DNA of 64,000 bases from Rhizobium sp. BT03 (GCF_030053155.1 NZ_CP125640.1:992001-1056000); one strand, 5' to 3'. Positions 1 to 9,126 are shown, numbered from the stretch's first letter. The notes: generated by a model from the sequence alone, not told the origin. Program-made: numbers and translations.

Positions 1-567
1 CTGCAGAAGGCCGGCAAGATCAAGGGTTATGGCGTCAGCGTCGAAAAGGTCGAGGACGGGCTGAAGGCGATCGAATATCCTGGCGTCGTCAGCATCCAGA
101 TCATCTACAACATTTTCCGCCAGCGCCCCGACCACCTGTTTTTCCAGGAGGCGCGCCGCAGGAACGTGGCGATCATCGCCCGCGTGCCGTTGGCCAGCGG
201 TCTGCTCTCCGGCAAGATCACCGGGGAAACGCACTTTGCCAGCGACGACCACCGCAATTTCAACCGTCACGGCGAGGCCTTCGATGTCGGCGAAACCTTT
301 GCCGGCGTGCCCTTCGAGGTCGGCCTGCAGGCGGTGGAGGAGGTGCGCAAGCTGGTGCCCGCAGGCGCCACCATGGCCGCCTTCGCGCTGCGCTGGATCC
401 TGATGACTGACGCCGTCACCGTCGTCATCCCCGGCGCCCGCAACGGCGAACAGGCAAGAGCCAATGCGGCGGCGGCCGATCTGGCGCCGCTGTCGGCCGA
501 TGTCATGGCGGCGACACGCGAGATCTACGAGCGGCTGATCGCGCCGCATGTGCATCAGCGCTGGTAG
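1..567 (+). CDS. Aldo/keto reductase, C-terminal part (5' end outside window)
   Basis: An open frame runs from the first base of the window to a TAG at 565-567, so the N-terminal part of the gene lies upstream. The visible 188 residues contain the aldo/keto reductase signature GKIKGYGVSV near the start. Further on are QIIYNIFRQRP, IIARVPLASGLLSGK and a C-terminal VVIPGARNGEQARANAAAAD segment, which in this family forms the NADPH-binding end of the TIM barrel. These enzymes reduce carbonyl compounds or oxidise alcohols with NADP(H); the substrate cannot be told. A shorter start at 166 is possible but would cut through the barrel. Confidence 0.85.
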   Translation: MQKAGKIKGYGVSVEKVEDGLKAIEYPGVVSIQIIYNIFRQRPDHLFFQEARRRNVAIIARVPLASGLLSGKITGETHFASDDHRNFNRHGEAFDVGETFAGVPFEVGLQAVEEVRKLVPAGATMAAFALRWILMTDAVTVVIPGARNGEQARANAAAADLAPLSADVMAATREIYERLIAPHVHQRW

Positions 568-604
568 CGTGCGGTTGCCTGTTTTGAGGGCTGCGGCACG
601 ACGG

Positions 605-750
605 AGAGCAGCCCCTCATCCGCCTGCCGGCACCTTCTCCCCGTAAACGGGGCGAAGGAGAATAGCCGCAACCTCTCCGTTCCTCGCTACGTCTCGTTTG
701 GCACGTCCCCTCTCCCCGTTTTACGGGGAGAGGGTTAGGGTGAGGGCAGC
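605..750. repeat. RIME-like rhizobial intergenic mosaic repeat
   Basis: The stretch starts with CCCTCATCCGCCTGCCGGCA and holds two palindromic cores. One is CTTCTCCCCGTAAACGGGGCGAAGG; its arms CTTC..CCCCG and CGGGG..GAAG pair imperfectly. The other is CCCTCTCCCCG with CGGGGAGAGGG (about 707-733). It ends in GGTTAGGGTGAGGG directly before the stop of the convergent gene at 753. This wording and layout match the Rhizobium-specific intergenic mosaic elements (RIME). The palindromes may also act as a bidirectional transcription end between the two convergent genes. Confidence 0.7.
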
Positions 751-752
751 TT

Positions 753-2951
753 TCAGTTCGTCGCGTTCAGCTCAACCGGGAAGAACAGCGTCTCGCCGGA
801 GGAATCGCTGACGCCGTCATTGTCGGTGACGGCATAGGGCTTGCCTGAGGCGTCGAAGGTGAAGCCTTCGAGCTTGTCGAGCACGTAGCCGTTGGTCGCG
901 CTCTTCAGTTCGCCGAGGAAGTCGTGGGCTTCGGTCTTCTTGACCACCGGCAGCTCGGCCCCGAGCTTGGCGGGCTTCAGTTCCGAGATCGCCACCTTGT
1001 AGAGCTTCTTCAGCTTGGCAGCGTCGCCGACGAGGTTGTCGCGTTCGATGATGTAGACGCTGTCGCCCTGCGCCGAGATTTCAGACAGGCCGACCCAGCC
1101 GCTTTCGGTCTTGTCGAGCGGATAGCGCACGGCACCCCATTCCTTCTTCTTCGGATTGTAGGAGACGAGCTTGACGAAGCCCTTCTCGTCGTCACCCCAT
1201 TCGCGCTGGACAGCCATCCAGAGCGTGGCATCGTCGCCGGTGCCGACAATGGTGACGCCTTCGAAGCCGTAGCGGATTTCGTTGGCGGCGAGTTCCTTCG
1301 GCAGGGCGATCTCGGCCTTGATATCGCCTTTGGCGTTGACGTTGTAGAGGGCGTGTGGGACGAGACGCTCGCTGTAGCCTTCCGAGGCGAGCCAGAACGA
1401 GCCGTCGGCGGCCACCGCGATGCCTTCGATGTCGAGCTTCTGGGCCGGGGCGCCGTCGCGCTTGACGATGAGCGCATCGGTGATCACCGCCGGCTTCTTG
1501 CTGGCATCGATCGTGTAGATCGTCGGCTGCGAGCCGAGAACGCTGTCGCTGACGGCATAGAGCATGCCCGGTTTACCAGGCACGGCGGCGAGGCCGGAAA
1601 GGGCGGCGAAGCCGATCGGATTGCCGTCCTTTTCCGCAGAGACGATCTGTGGATAGGCCCTTTCGCCTTCCGCGCGCTGGTAGATCATCACATGCGAGCG
1701 CGCGCCGCCGTCCTTGCCGAGGTCGAGTTCATTGGCGGTCGCCAGCAGATTGCGCTGGGGAATCGCGATCGCGCCTTCCGGCGAAATGCCGGACGGCAGC
1801 AACTGCAGGAGCTCGGGATCGGCGCCGGTATCCTTATAGACGCCGACGACCGAGGCGCGCTCGGCGAGCAGGAAGAAATATTGTTCATCGCCGAATTTTG
1901 CCGCTTCGAGGCCTTCCGGCTCGACGCCTTTCGATCTCGAACGGCTTTCCGGATAGTGGCCGATATGGGCGACGGCGCGTTCGAAGGATGCACCCGATTC
2001 GTAGAGAAGCTTGCCCGTCTTGTCGAAGATGGTGAAACCGCGCGAGCCGCCCTGATAGTCGCCTTCATTGGCGACGACGAGGCGGTTATCATCAAGCCAT
2101 TTCACGGCGTCGGGCTCGCGCGGCACGCCCTTCGATTCGCCGGTGAATTTCAGGGCGCCGTCCCGCTTGGTGTCGATGCCGGTGAGATCGACGCTGCCGG
2201 CGGAGAAATGCGTTTTCACCTGAGCCGTATTGGCGTCGATGATGACGATCTCGTTGTTTTCCTGCAGCGTCAGGGCGATCTCGTTCAGGCCGTTGAAGGC
2301 GACGAATTCCGGCTCCGGATCCTCCGGGGCGACGCCGGCAAGGCCGGTCAGCGCCACGTGCTTGATGGTGGCGCAATCGACGGTGCCGTTCTTGAGCTGG
2401 AAGACGACGAGATCGCCGGCCGGCATCTGCGGGATCTTGCCGTCATTGACCTCTTCGTCACGCTCGTTTTCGATCGCAATGGTGCCGAGCGTCTTGTCCT
2501 TGTTGAGCGCGATCGAATCCGGCTGGCCACCGAGATCGCAGCTGTTGTCGATCGTCTTCGTCGCCACGTCGACGATCGAAAGGCGGCCCGAGGGCTTCGC
2601 CTTGCTTTCGGAGGTGTTGACGGCAACCAGCGCCTTGCCGGCGCTCGAGGTGACCGAGGTCGGTTCGCCGTCCATCATCAGCGCGCCGCCTGATTTCGGC
2701 GCCTTGGCGTCGGTAATGTCGATGAAGCCGATCGCGCCGAGCGGGCTGTCGCTATAGATCAGCGTGTTGCCATCGTCGGTCGCGGTGATGATTTCGGCCG
2801 ACGTCGCCGAAAGCTTGTCCTTGTCATCAGGCAGGTTCTCTGCGACCGGGAAAGAGGCGATGCGGTTGAAGACCGGTTCGGCCGCGGCCGGAGAGGCAAC
2901 GGATGCGAGAAGCACGGCAGCGAGCGCTGCCTTGCGCGATGAAATTGTCAT
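753..2951 (-). CDS. Secreted esterase-like-activity-of-phytase family protein
   Basis: The product is 732 aa with a signal peptide (KAALAAVLLASVASPAAA, cleavage after about residue 26), so it is exported. The N-terminal half (IIDANTAQVKTHF, LSIVDVATKTID) looks like a beta-propeller of the YncE/LVIVD kind. The C-terminal half matches the esterase-like domain found fused to phytases (LDIEGIAVAADGSFWLASEG, RYGFEGVTIVG, LDKLEGFTFDASGKPYAVTDNDG). I chose the ATG at 2951 because GGGGG lies 5 bases upstream; an ATG at 2963 is possible. An unbroken frame continues upstream but has no homology and runs through the riboflavin transporter gene. A perfect Pho box lies 51 bases upstream, which suggests phosphate-starvation control and a role in organic phosphate use. 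The exact enzymatic activity is unproven. Confidence 0.85.
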   Translation of the reverse strand: MTISSRKAALAAVLLASVASPAAAEPVFNRIASFPVAENLPDDKDKLSATSAEIITATDDGNTLIYSDSPLGAIGFIDITDAKAPKSGGALMMDGEPTSVTSSAGKALVAVNTSESKAKPSGRLSIVDVATKTIDNSCDLGGQPDSIALNKDKTLGTIAIENERDEEVNDGKIPQMPAGDLVVFQLKNGTVDCATIKHVALTGLAGVAPEDPEPEFVAFNGLNEIALTLQENNEIVIIDANTAQVKTHFSAGSVDLTGIDTKRDGALKFTGESKGVPREPDAVKWLDDNRLVVANEGDYQGGSRGFTIFDKTGKLLYESGASFERAVAHIGHYPESRSRSKGVEPEGLEAAKFGDEQYFFLLAERASVVGVYKDTGADPELLQLLPSGISPEGAIAIPQRNLLATANELDLGKDGGARSHVMIYQRAEGERAYPQIVSAEKDGNPIGFAALSGLAAVPGKPGMLYAVSDSVLGSQPTIYTIDASKKPAVITDALIVKRDGAPAQKLDIEGIAVAADGSFWLASEGYSERLVPHALYNVNAKGDIKAEIALPKELAANEIRYGFEGVTIVGTGDDATLWMAVQREWGDDEKGFVKLVSYNPKKKEWGAVRYPLDKTESGWVGLSEISAQGDSVYIIERDNLVGDAAKLKKLYKVAISELKPAKLGAELPVVKKTEAHDFLGELKSATNGYVLDKLEGFTFDASGKPYAVTDNDGVSDSSGETLFFPVELNATN

Positions 2952-3001
2952 GGAAACCCCCATTGTCGAAAGATCGAACAGAGGTTTTTTGCGGGACCGC
3001 C

Positions 3002-3019
3002 ATGACAGACACATGACAG
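3002..3019 (-). promoter_or_regulatory. Pho box (PhoB binding site)
   Basis: On the minus strand this reads CTGTCATGTGTCTGTCAT: two perfect CTGTCAT heptamers separated by 4 bases, the classical PhoB half-site arrangement (11-bp repeat period). It lies 51 bases upstream of the start at 2951 and points toward that gene, so it most likely activates the phytase-esterase-like gene in low phosphate. Confidence 0.8.
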
Positions 3020-3043
3020 CTGCGACATTTGCTGCGGATCGCC

Positions 3044-3952
3044 TCAGGCAGCTTGCCTTTCCCGACGCATCTCGTTCCTCATGATGAAGAGCGACGCGGA
3101 GAGAATCAGCGCGGCGCCCAGCCACAAATAGCCGGCCGGCGCGTAACCGAAGAACAGCCAGCCGGCGAGCACGTTCAGCGGCAGCTTCAGGTCGTCGAAC
3201 GGCTGCACATAGGCGGCGTCGGCACTGGCATAGGCAAGGGTCAGCAGATATTGCGCCACGACCGTCAGCAGGCCTGCCAGCAGGAAAAGCGCAAGCGTTG
3301 CGCCCGTCGGCACGGCAAAACCCGCCGCAAGCGCCAGCCCGCCATTGATCGGCGTCAGCAGCACCAGCAGCCAGACGGTGATCGTCTCCGGCTTCTCGAT
3401 GCCGGTGAGGTTCTTGGTGATCAGCGACGACGCGCCCCAGAGCAGCGCCGAGAGAACGGGCAACAGCGCCGACCAGGAGAAGCTGTCCGACCAAGGCTGC
3501 AGGATGATCATTGCTCCGGCAAAACCGACACCGGTCGCCGTCCAGCGGGCGGGACCGACGCGTTCGCCGAGGAAGAGCCGGGCACCGAGAATGATGAAGA
3601 AGGGCGAGGTCATGACGAGGGCGATCGCCTGCCAAATCGGGACCGTAGCGAGGCCGGACACCCAGGCCTCGACGCCAAGCGCGGCGAAGACCACTCGCAC
3701 GACATGCCGCCATGGGTAATCGGTACGCATGGCGGAAAGGCCGACCTTGCGCAGGAAGGGCAAGGAGAAAAGGAAGGCGAAGCCGTATTGCCAGAAGGCC
3801 GCAGAGGCCGGGGGAAAGGCGAGCTTCATGGTCAGCCACTGGGTGACGACGTTGAGGAGCGAGAAGGCCATACCTCCAAGCACCATGAAAGCGGCGCCGA
3901 CAAAGGCGCGGGACTGCGAGGCTGCAAGGGATTTCTGATTCATGCTCTTCAT
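3044..3952 (-). CDS. ribN: DMT (EamA) family riboflavin transporter, RibN type
   Basis: A 302-aa membrane protein with about ten hydrophobic helices in two EamA repeats (FVGAAFMVLGGMAFSLLNVV at the start, LTVVAQYLLTLAYASADAAYVQPFDDLKLPLNVLAGWLFFGY in the second half). The DMT family alone says only small-molecule transport. The FMN riboswitch about 80 bases upstream identifies it as the riboflavin importer RibN known from rhizobia and Vibrio. It would bring riboflavin or a flavin across the inner membrane, and FMN would shut it off. Starts at 3952 (MKSMNQ) and 3943 (MNQ) are both plausible; an in-frame TTG lies at 3958. The stop is 92 bases before the phytase-like gene, which has its own Pho box. 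Confidence 0.82.
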   Translation of the reverse strand: MKSMNQKSLAASQSRAFVGAAFMVLGGMAFSLLNVVTQWLTMKLAFPPASAAFWQYGFAFLFSLPFLRKVGLSAMRTDYPWRHVVRVVFAALGVEAWVSGLATVPIWQAIALVMTSPFFIILGARLFLGERVGPARWTATGVGFAGAMIILQPWSDSFSWSALLPVLSALLWGASSLITKNLTGIEKPETITVWLLVLLTPINGGLALAAGFAVPTGATLALFLLAGLLTVVAQYLLTLAYASADAAYVQPFDDLKLPLNVLAGWLFFGYAPAGYLWLGAALILSASLFIMRNEMRRERQAA

Positions 3953-4034
3953 CCGCAACTAGGGACCAACATAAATCAGGACGCATGAGGCGGCGGCACA
4001 CAATGCCGGCAGTCCCCTGCCCGCACGCGGCCAT

Positions 4035-4187
4035 GCTCATTCTCTTCCATCCGGACTATACCGTCGGCTCCGGAATTGCACCGGATCTGCTGACCCTCCC
4101 CCCGCATGGGCGCGGAAGCAGGCGCTCGCGGGCTTGGGCCGAGACCCTCTACCGCCGGTGGGGAGTTTCACCCCGCCCTGAGAACAG
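4035..4187 (-). promoter_or_regulatory. FMN riboswitch (RFN element)
   Basis: Read on the minus strand, the segment contains the conserved RFN blocks in order: CAGGGCGGGGTGAAACTCCC, CACCGGCGGTAGAGGG, AGCCCGCGAGCGCC, GGTCAGCAGATCCGGTGC, then AATTCCGGAGCCGACGGTAT and AGTCCGGATGGAAGAGAATG. These are the six-stem FMN aptamer motifs. It lies upstream of, and in the same direction as, the EamA transporter gene. No obvious U-run terminator follows, so control may be at translation initiation. Confidence 0.95.
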
Positions 4188-4248
4188 AAATCTCGTAGAT
4201 CAAAGCCGGCGCGACGGCAAGACCTGCCAAAACAAAGCGAGCCTGAAT

Positions 4249-4285
4249 CAAAAAGGGGTCCGGCAAAGCCGAACCCCTCAAAAAA
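4249..4285 (-). terminator. Rho-independent terminator of hupB
   Basis: On the minus strand, GAGGGGTTCGGC pairs with GCCGGACCCC (one mismatch) around a short TTT loop and is followed by TTTTT. It lies 45 bases beyond the hupB stop. Because A-runs lie on the other side too, it could work in both directions. Confidence 0.85.
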
Positions 4286-4329
4286 TCCTGCACAGCCGGT
4301 CTCGTTTACGGCTGGCGGATAATCTCAGA

Positions 4330-4605
4330 TCAGCCGTTGACGGCGTCCTTCAGGCCCTTGCCGGGCGTGAACTTCGGCACGTTGCGAGCCGGAATGTCGA
4401 CTTCAGCGCCCGTCGACGGGTTCCGGCCCTTCGATGCGGCACGATGAGAAACGGTGAAGCTGCCGAACCCTGCGAGGCGGATATCGCCCTTGTTCTTGAG
4501 TTCACCCTGGACAACGTCAAAAACCGCGTCAACAGCGGAAGCCGCGTCAGACTTCGTCAGTCCTGCCTTTTCGGCGACTGCGGACACGAGTTCATTCTTG
4601 TTCAT
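4330..4605 (-). CDS. hupB: DNA-binding protein HU
   Basis: A 91-aa HU/IHF-family protein of the usual length. MNKNELVSAVAEKAGLTKSD is the N-terminal helical dimerisation part. GFGSFTVSHRAASKGRNPSTG leads into the beta-arm, and the family signature ends in IPARNVPKFTPGKGLKDAVN. HU bends and compacts DNA as a dimer. GGGGTGG lies 5 bases before the ATG. It is the last gene of the clpP-clpX-lon-hupB order seen in many alphaproteobacteria. It has its own terminator downstream and is separated from lon by another terminator, so it is a separate transcription unit. Confidence 0.95.
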   Translation of the reverse strand: MNKNELVSAVAEKAGLTKSDAASAVDAVFDVVQGELKNKGDIRLAGFGSFTVSHRAASKGRNPSTGAEVDIPARNVPKFTPGKGLKDAVNG

Positions 4606-4736
4606 GTTTCCACCCCTTTCTAAATGGTACGAAACGACTCAAAAGTAAGCTAGGCGCAGAATAGGTTTCATCAGGCCCGCCGGGAACCCAAAAGCCCTGC
4701 AAATCAAGGAAAAGCAAGCGTCTCCATGACGTTTTC

Positions 4737-4770
4737 ACAAAAAAGGCTGGCGTTTTCGCCAGCCTTTTTC
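4737..4770 (-). terminator. Rho-independent terminator of lon (bidirectional)
   Basis: AAAAAGGCTGGCG pairs with CGCCAGCCTTTTT around a TTTT loop (AAAA on the minus strand). The stem has at least 8 GC-rich pairs with T-runs on either strand. It lies about 45 bases after the lon stop. Confidence 0.9.
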
Positions 4771-4811
4771 CGTCTTTTCAGCCAATGGGGCATAAATGTG
4801 GCCAAGGCCGC

Positions 4812-7229
4812 TCAATGCGCTATGGTTGCGCCCGTCTCATCGAGGCCTTCGACCGACGTGATCACAGGCGTTTCCACGGTGCCGTCCCATTCGATCGGCT
4901 CCGGCCGCCGGATCAGCGCATGCTTGATCACCTCGCCCATGCGGGACACCGGGATGATCTCCATGCTGTTCTTCACGTTGTCAGGAATCTCCGCCAGGTC
5001 CTTGGCGTTCTCCTCAGGAATCAGCACCTTCTTGATGCCGCCGCGAAGCGCTGCGAGCAGCTTTTCCTTGAGACCGCCGATCGGCAGCACACGGCCGCGA
5101 AGGGTGATTTCACCGGTCATGGCCACATGCCTGTTCACCGGAATGCCGGTCATGATCGAGACGATGGCGGTCGCCATGGCGACGCCGGCCGAGGGGCCAT
5201 CCTTCGGCGTCGCGCCTTCCGGCACGTGCACGTGGATGTCGCTCTTGTCGAAGCGCGGCGGCTCGATGCCGAAATCGACAGCGCGCGAGCGGACATAGGA
5301 GGCCGCTGCCGAGATCGATTCCTTCATGACTTCCTTCAGATTGCCGGTGACCGTCATGCGGCCCTTGCCCGGCATCATCACGCCTTCGATGGTCAGCAGT
5401 TCGCCGCCGACTTCCGTCCAGGCAAGGCCGGTGACAACGCCGACCTGATCCTCGCCCTCGGCTTCGCCGTGGCGGAAGCGCGGGACGCCCAGATAGTCGG
5501 AGATGTTGGCAGCCGTCACATGCACGGACTTCGTCTTGCCCTTGATGATCTCGGTGACCGCCTTGCGGGCGAGCTTCATCAGTTCGCGTTCGAAGCTGCG
5601 CACACCGGCTTCACGGGTGTACTGCTGGCTGATCGCCATCAGGGCGTCGTCGCTGACCGAGAATTCTTCCTGTTGCAACGCATGTTCCTTGATGGCCTTC
5701 GGCAGCAGATGCCGCTTGGCGATCTCGCGCTTTTCATCTTCGGTGTAGCCGGCGATACGGATGATCTCCATGCGGTCCATCAGCGGCGCCGGGATGTTCA
5801 GCGTATTCGCCGTCGTGATGAACATCACGTCCGACAGGTCGTATTCGACTTCCAGATAGTGGTCCATGAAGGTCGAGTTCTGCGCCGGATCGAGCACTTC
5901 GAGCAGGGCCGAAGACGGATCGCCGCGATAGTCCTGGCCGAGCTTGTCGATCTCGTCGAGCAGGAAGAGCGGGTTGGACTTCTTCGCCTTCTTCATCGAC
6001 TGGATAACCTTGCCGGGCATCGAGCCGATATAGGTGCGGCGGTGACCGCGGATTTCGGCTTCGTCGCGAACGCCGCCCAGCGCCATGCGGACATATTCAC
6101 GGCCGGTCGCCTTGGCGATCGACTGGGCGAGCGAGGTCTTGCCGACACCCGGAGGGCCGACGAGGCACAGGATCGGGCCCTTGATCTTGGTGGCGCGGGC
6201 CTGCACGGCTAGATATTCGACGATGCGCTCCTTGACCTTGTCGAGACCGAAGTGATCGGCTTCGAGGATCTTCTCGGCATTGTTGAGATCGGCCTTGATC
6301 TTCGACTTCTTGCCCCAGGGAATGCCGAGCAGCCAGTCCAGATAGTTGCGCACGACGGTGGCCTCGGCCGACATCGGGCTCATCTGGCGCAGCTTCTTCA
6401 ACTCCGCATCGGCCTTTTCACGGGCTTCCTTGGAGAGCTTGGTCTTGGCGATGCGCTCTTCCAGTTCGCTCATCTCGTCGCGGCCTTCCTCGCCGTCGCC
6501 GAGTTCCTTCTGGATCGCCTTCATCTGTTCGTTCAGGTAGTATTCGCGCTGGGTCTTCTCCATCTGGCGCTTGACGCGCGAGCGGATGCGCTTTTCGACC
6601 TGCAGGACCGAAATCTCGCCTTCCATGAAGCCGAGCGCCTTTTCGAGGCGGGCCTTGACGCTGGTGGTTTCCAGCATCTCCTGCTTCTCGGTGATCTTGA
6701 TCGACAGATGCGAAGCAACCGTATCGGCGAGCTTGGAATAGTCGTCGATCTGGCTGGCAGCGCCGACCACTTCAGGCGAAATTTTCTTGTTGAGCTTCAC
6801 ATAGCTCTCGAATTCGGAGACGACCGAACGCGACAAGGCTTCCAGCTCGACCGGATCGTCATGCGGCTCCTCAAGCACGTGGCCGAGCGCCTCATAGAAA
6901 TCCTCGCGGCTGGTATAGGTGTCGATCTCGGCGCGGGCGCGGCCTTCGACCAGGACCTTGACGGTGCCGTCGGGCAGCTTCAGGAGCTGCAATACGTTCG
7001 CCACGGTGCCGACCTTGTGGATCGCGGAAGGATCCGGATCGTCGTCACTGGCGTTGATCTGCGTCACGAGCATGATCTGCTTGTCGGACCCCATGACCTC
7101 TTCGAGCGCACGGATCGACTTTTCCCGTCCGACGAACAGCGGCACGATCATATGCGGGAAAACCACGATGTCGCGCAAAGGCAGAACAGGGTAGGCAGTA
7201 CTGCTCGCTACAGACGTTTTCTTCGTCAT
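4812..7229 (-). CDS. lon: ATP-dependent protease Lon
   Basis: 805 aa, the normal length for LonA. The N-terminal substrate-binding domain begins [24 protein letters not shown] coiled stretch follows ([23 protein letters not shown]), then the AAA+ domain with Walker [10 protein letters not shown] near residue 358 and [11 protein letters not shown] as Walker B. The C-terminal protease domain has the catalytic serine in PKDGPSAG (about residue 679) and the lysine in [14 protein letters not shown]. It degrades misfolded and short-lived regulatory proteins in the cytoplasm. Transcribed alone, with a terminator on either side. A heat-shock-like promoter candidate lies upstream. Confidence 0.97.
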   Translation of the reverse strand: MTKKTSVASSTAYPVLPLRDIVVFPHMIVPLFVGREKSIRALEEVMGSDKQIMLVTQINASDDDPDPSAIHKVGTVANVLQLLKLPDGTVKVLVEGRARAEIDTYTSREDFYEALGHVLEEPHDDPVELEALSRSVVSEFESYVKLNKKISPEVVGAASQIDDYSKLADTVASHLSIKITEKQEMLETTSVKARLEKALGFMEGEISVLQVEKRIRSRVKRQMEKTQREYYLNEQMKAIQKELGDGEEGRDEMSELEERIAKTKLSKEAREKADAELKKLRQMSPMSAEATVVRNYLDWLLGIPWGKKSKIKADLNNAEKILEADHFGLDKVKERIVEYLAVQARATKIKGPILCLVGPPGVGKTSLAQSIAKATGREYVRMALGGVRDEAEIRGHRRTYIGSMPGKVIQSMKKAKKSNPLFLLDEIDKLGQDYRGDPSSALLEVLDPAQNSTFMDHYLEVEYDLSDVMFITTANTLNIPAPLMDRMEIIRIAGYTEDEKREIAKRHLLPKAIKEHALQQEEFSVSDDALMAISQQYTREAGVRSFERELMKLARKAVTEIIKGKTKSVHVTAANISDYLGVPRFRHGEAEGEDQVGVVTGLAWTEVGGELLTIEGVMMPGKGRMTVTGNLKEVMKESISAAASYVRSRAVDFGIEPPRFDKSDIHVHVPEGATPKDGPSAGVAMATAIVSIMTGIPVNRHVAMTGEITLRGRVLPIGGLKEKLLAALRGGIKKVLIPEENAKDLAEIPDNVKNSMEIIPVSRMGEVIKHALIRRPEPIEWDGTVETPVITSVEGLDETGATIAH

Positions 7230-7597
7230 TTTTAAGTCCTTTCCATCGTCCCGTTACCGGGCTCTCTGCACGGCCGCTTGGGACCGGCCGGCACTCTCAC
7301 TTGTTGCTACAAGTGGAGGTTCTGACTACGCTTTTCAAGCCACGCTAACGCCCGCGTTCCCCGGATGTGACAGCTTTGCTACAACGGAACGCCAACACTA
7401 TGAAGCGCGTGGCTGGACCGGCGCTTACCATTTCCGACCGGCTAAAATACAAGCGCCGGCAATAGGCTTACGGAATCACGGCATCATTGCCAAGCACTCT
7501 TCCTTGCGCAACATCGGCCCTTCCCAACATCGGCAAAGTCAATTCCGGTTCCCACCGGCAAAATACTAACAGTGCCTCGGATGGTTTTTCAAATAGA
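7230..7597. other. Intergenic region upstream of lon
   Basis: No credible gene. It holds the lon 5' leader, a perfect dyad ACTTGT-TGCT-ACAAGT at 7299-7314 and an RpoH-like promoter candidate (7311-7339). The remaining part toward clpX (7340-7597) shows nothing I recognise. Confidence 0.6.
7311..7339 (-). promoter_or_regulatory. Possible RpoH (sigma-32-like) promoter of lon
   Basis: On the minus strand CTTGAAA (7333-7339) is followed after 14 bases by CTCCACTT (7311-7318). The -35 part fits the heat-shock consensus well; the -10 part is only partly conserved. lon is usually heat-inducible, which is the main reason to propose it. The -10 overlaps the dyad at 7299-7314. Confidence 0.3.
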
Positions 7598-7627
7598 AAG
7601 GGGCCTGCCGATGGCAAGCCCCCAAAA
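7598..7627 (-). terminator. Likely terminator of clpX
   Basis: On the minus strand GGGGGCTTGCC-ATC-GGCAGGCCCC forms a strong, slightly imperfect hairpin followed by TTTC. It starts about 25 bases after the clpX stop. The T-run is short, so efficiency is uncertain. Confidence 0.6.
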
Positions 7628-7649
7628 TAATCGTGCGAAAGCGCAAAGG

Positions 7650-8927
7650 TTACGCCGAAGCGTTGGCCTTTTCTTCCTGACGATCGGCATAGATGTAAAG
7701 CGGCCGGGCCGAACCGCGCACGACCTCCTCGGAGATGACGACTTCGCGCACGCCTTCCAGCGTCGGCAGTTCGAACATCGTGTCGAGCAGGATCTTCTCC
7801 ATGATCGAGCGAAGGCCGCGGGCGCCGGTCTTGCGGACGATCGCCTTGCGGGCGATTTCGCGCAGGGCATCCTCGTGGAAGGTCAGTTCCACGTCTTCCA
7901 TCTCGAACAGGCGCTGATACTGCTTGATCAGTGCATTCTTCGGCTCGGACAGGATCTGGATCAGCGCATCCTCATCGAGATCCTCGAGCGTCGCCAGAAC
8001 CGGCAGACGGCCGATGAACTCGGGGATGAGGCCGAACTTGACCAGGTCTTCCGGCTCCAGCTCGCGCAGGACTTCGCCGACGCGGCGGTCGTCCTGGGCC
8101 TTGACGGTCGCGCCGAAGCCGATCGACGTCTTCTCGCCGCGGGCGGAGATGATCTTGTCGAGACCGGCGAAGGCGCCGCCGCAGATGAACAGGATGTTGG
8201 TCGTGTCGACCTGCAGGAATTCCTGCTGCGGATGCTTGCGACCGCCCTGCGGCGGAACGGAAGCAACCGTGCCTTCCATGATCTTCAAGAGCGCCTGCTG
8301 GACGCCCTCGCCCGAGACGTCGCGGGTGATCGACGGATTGTCGGACTTGCGCGAAATCTTGTCGACTTCGTCGATGTAGACGATGCCGCGCTGCGCACGC
8401 TCGACATTGTAGTCGGCCGACTGCAGGAGCTTGAGGATGATGTTTTCGACGTCCTCGCCGACATAGCCGGCTTCGGTCAGCGTCGTCGCATCGGCCATGG
8501 TGAAGGGAACGTCGATGATGCGGGCGAGCGTCTGGGCAAGATAGGTCTTGCCGCAGCCGGTCGGGCCGACCAGCATGATGTTCGACTTCGCCAGCTCGAC
8601 TTCGCCGTTCTTGGAGGCGTGCGCCAGGCGCTTGTAATGGTTGTGAACGGCGACCGACAGGATCTTCTTCGCCTGCCGCTGGCCGATGACATATTCGTCG
8701 AGGACCTTGATGATGTCCTGGGGCGTCGGAACGCCGTCGCGGGACTTGACCATCGAGGACTTGTTCTCCTCGCGGATGATGTCCATGCACAATTCGACGC
8801 ATTCATCGCAGATGAAGACGGTCGGTCCGGCAATCAGTTTCCGGACTTCGTGCTGGCTCTTTCCGCAGAACGAACAATAGAGTGTGTTCTTGGAGTCGCC
8901 GCCGTTGCTGCCGCTGACCTTGCTCAT
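7650..8927 (-). CDS. clpX: ATP-dependent Clp protease ATPase subunit ClpX
   Basis: 425 aa, full length. The N-terminal zinc-binding domain has Cys18, Cys21, Cys40 and Cys43 (CSFCGKSQ and ICDECVEL). The AAA+ core has Walker [10 protein letters not shown], Walker [10 protein letters not shown], and the IGF loop ([10 protein letters not shown]), which docks on ClpP. ClpX unfolds tagged or regulatory substrates and feeds them to ClpP; in alphaproteobacteria this includes cell-cycle regulators. clpP lies upstream on the same strand with a 297-base gap, long enough for a separate promoter. A 9-bp inverted repeat lies in that gap. Confidence 0.97.
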   Translation of the reverse strand: MSKVSGSNGGDSKNTLYCSFCGKSQHEVRKLIAGPTVFICDECVELCMDIIREENKSSMVKSRDGVPTPQDIIKVLDEYVIGQRQAKKILSVAVHNHYKRLAHASKNGEVELAKSNIMLVGPTGCGKTYLAQTLARIIDVPFTMADATTLTEAGYVGEDVENIILKLLQSADYNVERAQRGIVYIDEVDKISRKSDNPSITRDVSGEGVQQALLKIMEGTVASVPPQGGRKHPQQEFLQVDTTNILFICGGAFAGLDKIISARGEKTSIGFGATVKAQDDRRVGEVLRELEPEDLVKFGLIPEFIGRLPVLATLEDLDEDALIQILSEPKNALIKQYQRLFEMEDVELTFHEDALREIARKAIVRKTGARGLRSIMEKILLDTMFELPTLEGVREVVISEEVVRGSARPLYIYADRQEEKANASA

Positions 8928-9096
8928 ATCACTTTCCTTCCAGCACGCCGCATTTCAAGGCGAAATCGCGGTCCACTCAATCAGCTCCTGGCGGCACTCC
9001 GTCACCGGAGCCTTTGCCGAGAAGGGCTTCAGGGGGTACGAACCGGGCCCAATCATGTCCGGGTTCCGGCGGCAACGAATTCCCCTTCGAATGCCG

Positions 9097-9126
9097 ATGC
9101 TATGTCATAAAAATTCAACATAGCAT
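9097..9126. repeat. Perfect 9-bp inverted repeat between clpP and clpX
   Basis: ATGCTATGT (9097-9105) and ACATAGCAT (9118-9126) are perfect inverted repeats around a 12-base AT-rich spacer. No T-run follows on either strand, so it is not an ordinary terminator. It lies about 170 bases upstream of clpX and about 100 bases after clpP. It may be an operator or a stem in the clpX leader; the function is unknown. Confidence 0.5.

Noticed and set aside
924..2693. Long open frame (589 codons) opposite the phytase-like gene
   Set aside because: It lies entirely antisense to a gene with signal peptide, domains and a Pho box; its translation has no recognisable motif and follows the mirror codon pattern of GC-rich DNA.
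2952..4040. Upstream extension of the phytase-like frame to a start at 4040
   Set aside because: The extra 363 codons overlap ribN and the FMN riboswitch in another frame and contain no homology; the signal peptide begins at 2951.
4785..7235. Long open frames on the plus strand opposite lon
   Set aside because: Antisense shadows of a highly conserved gene.
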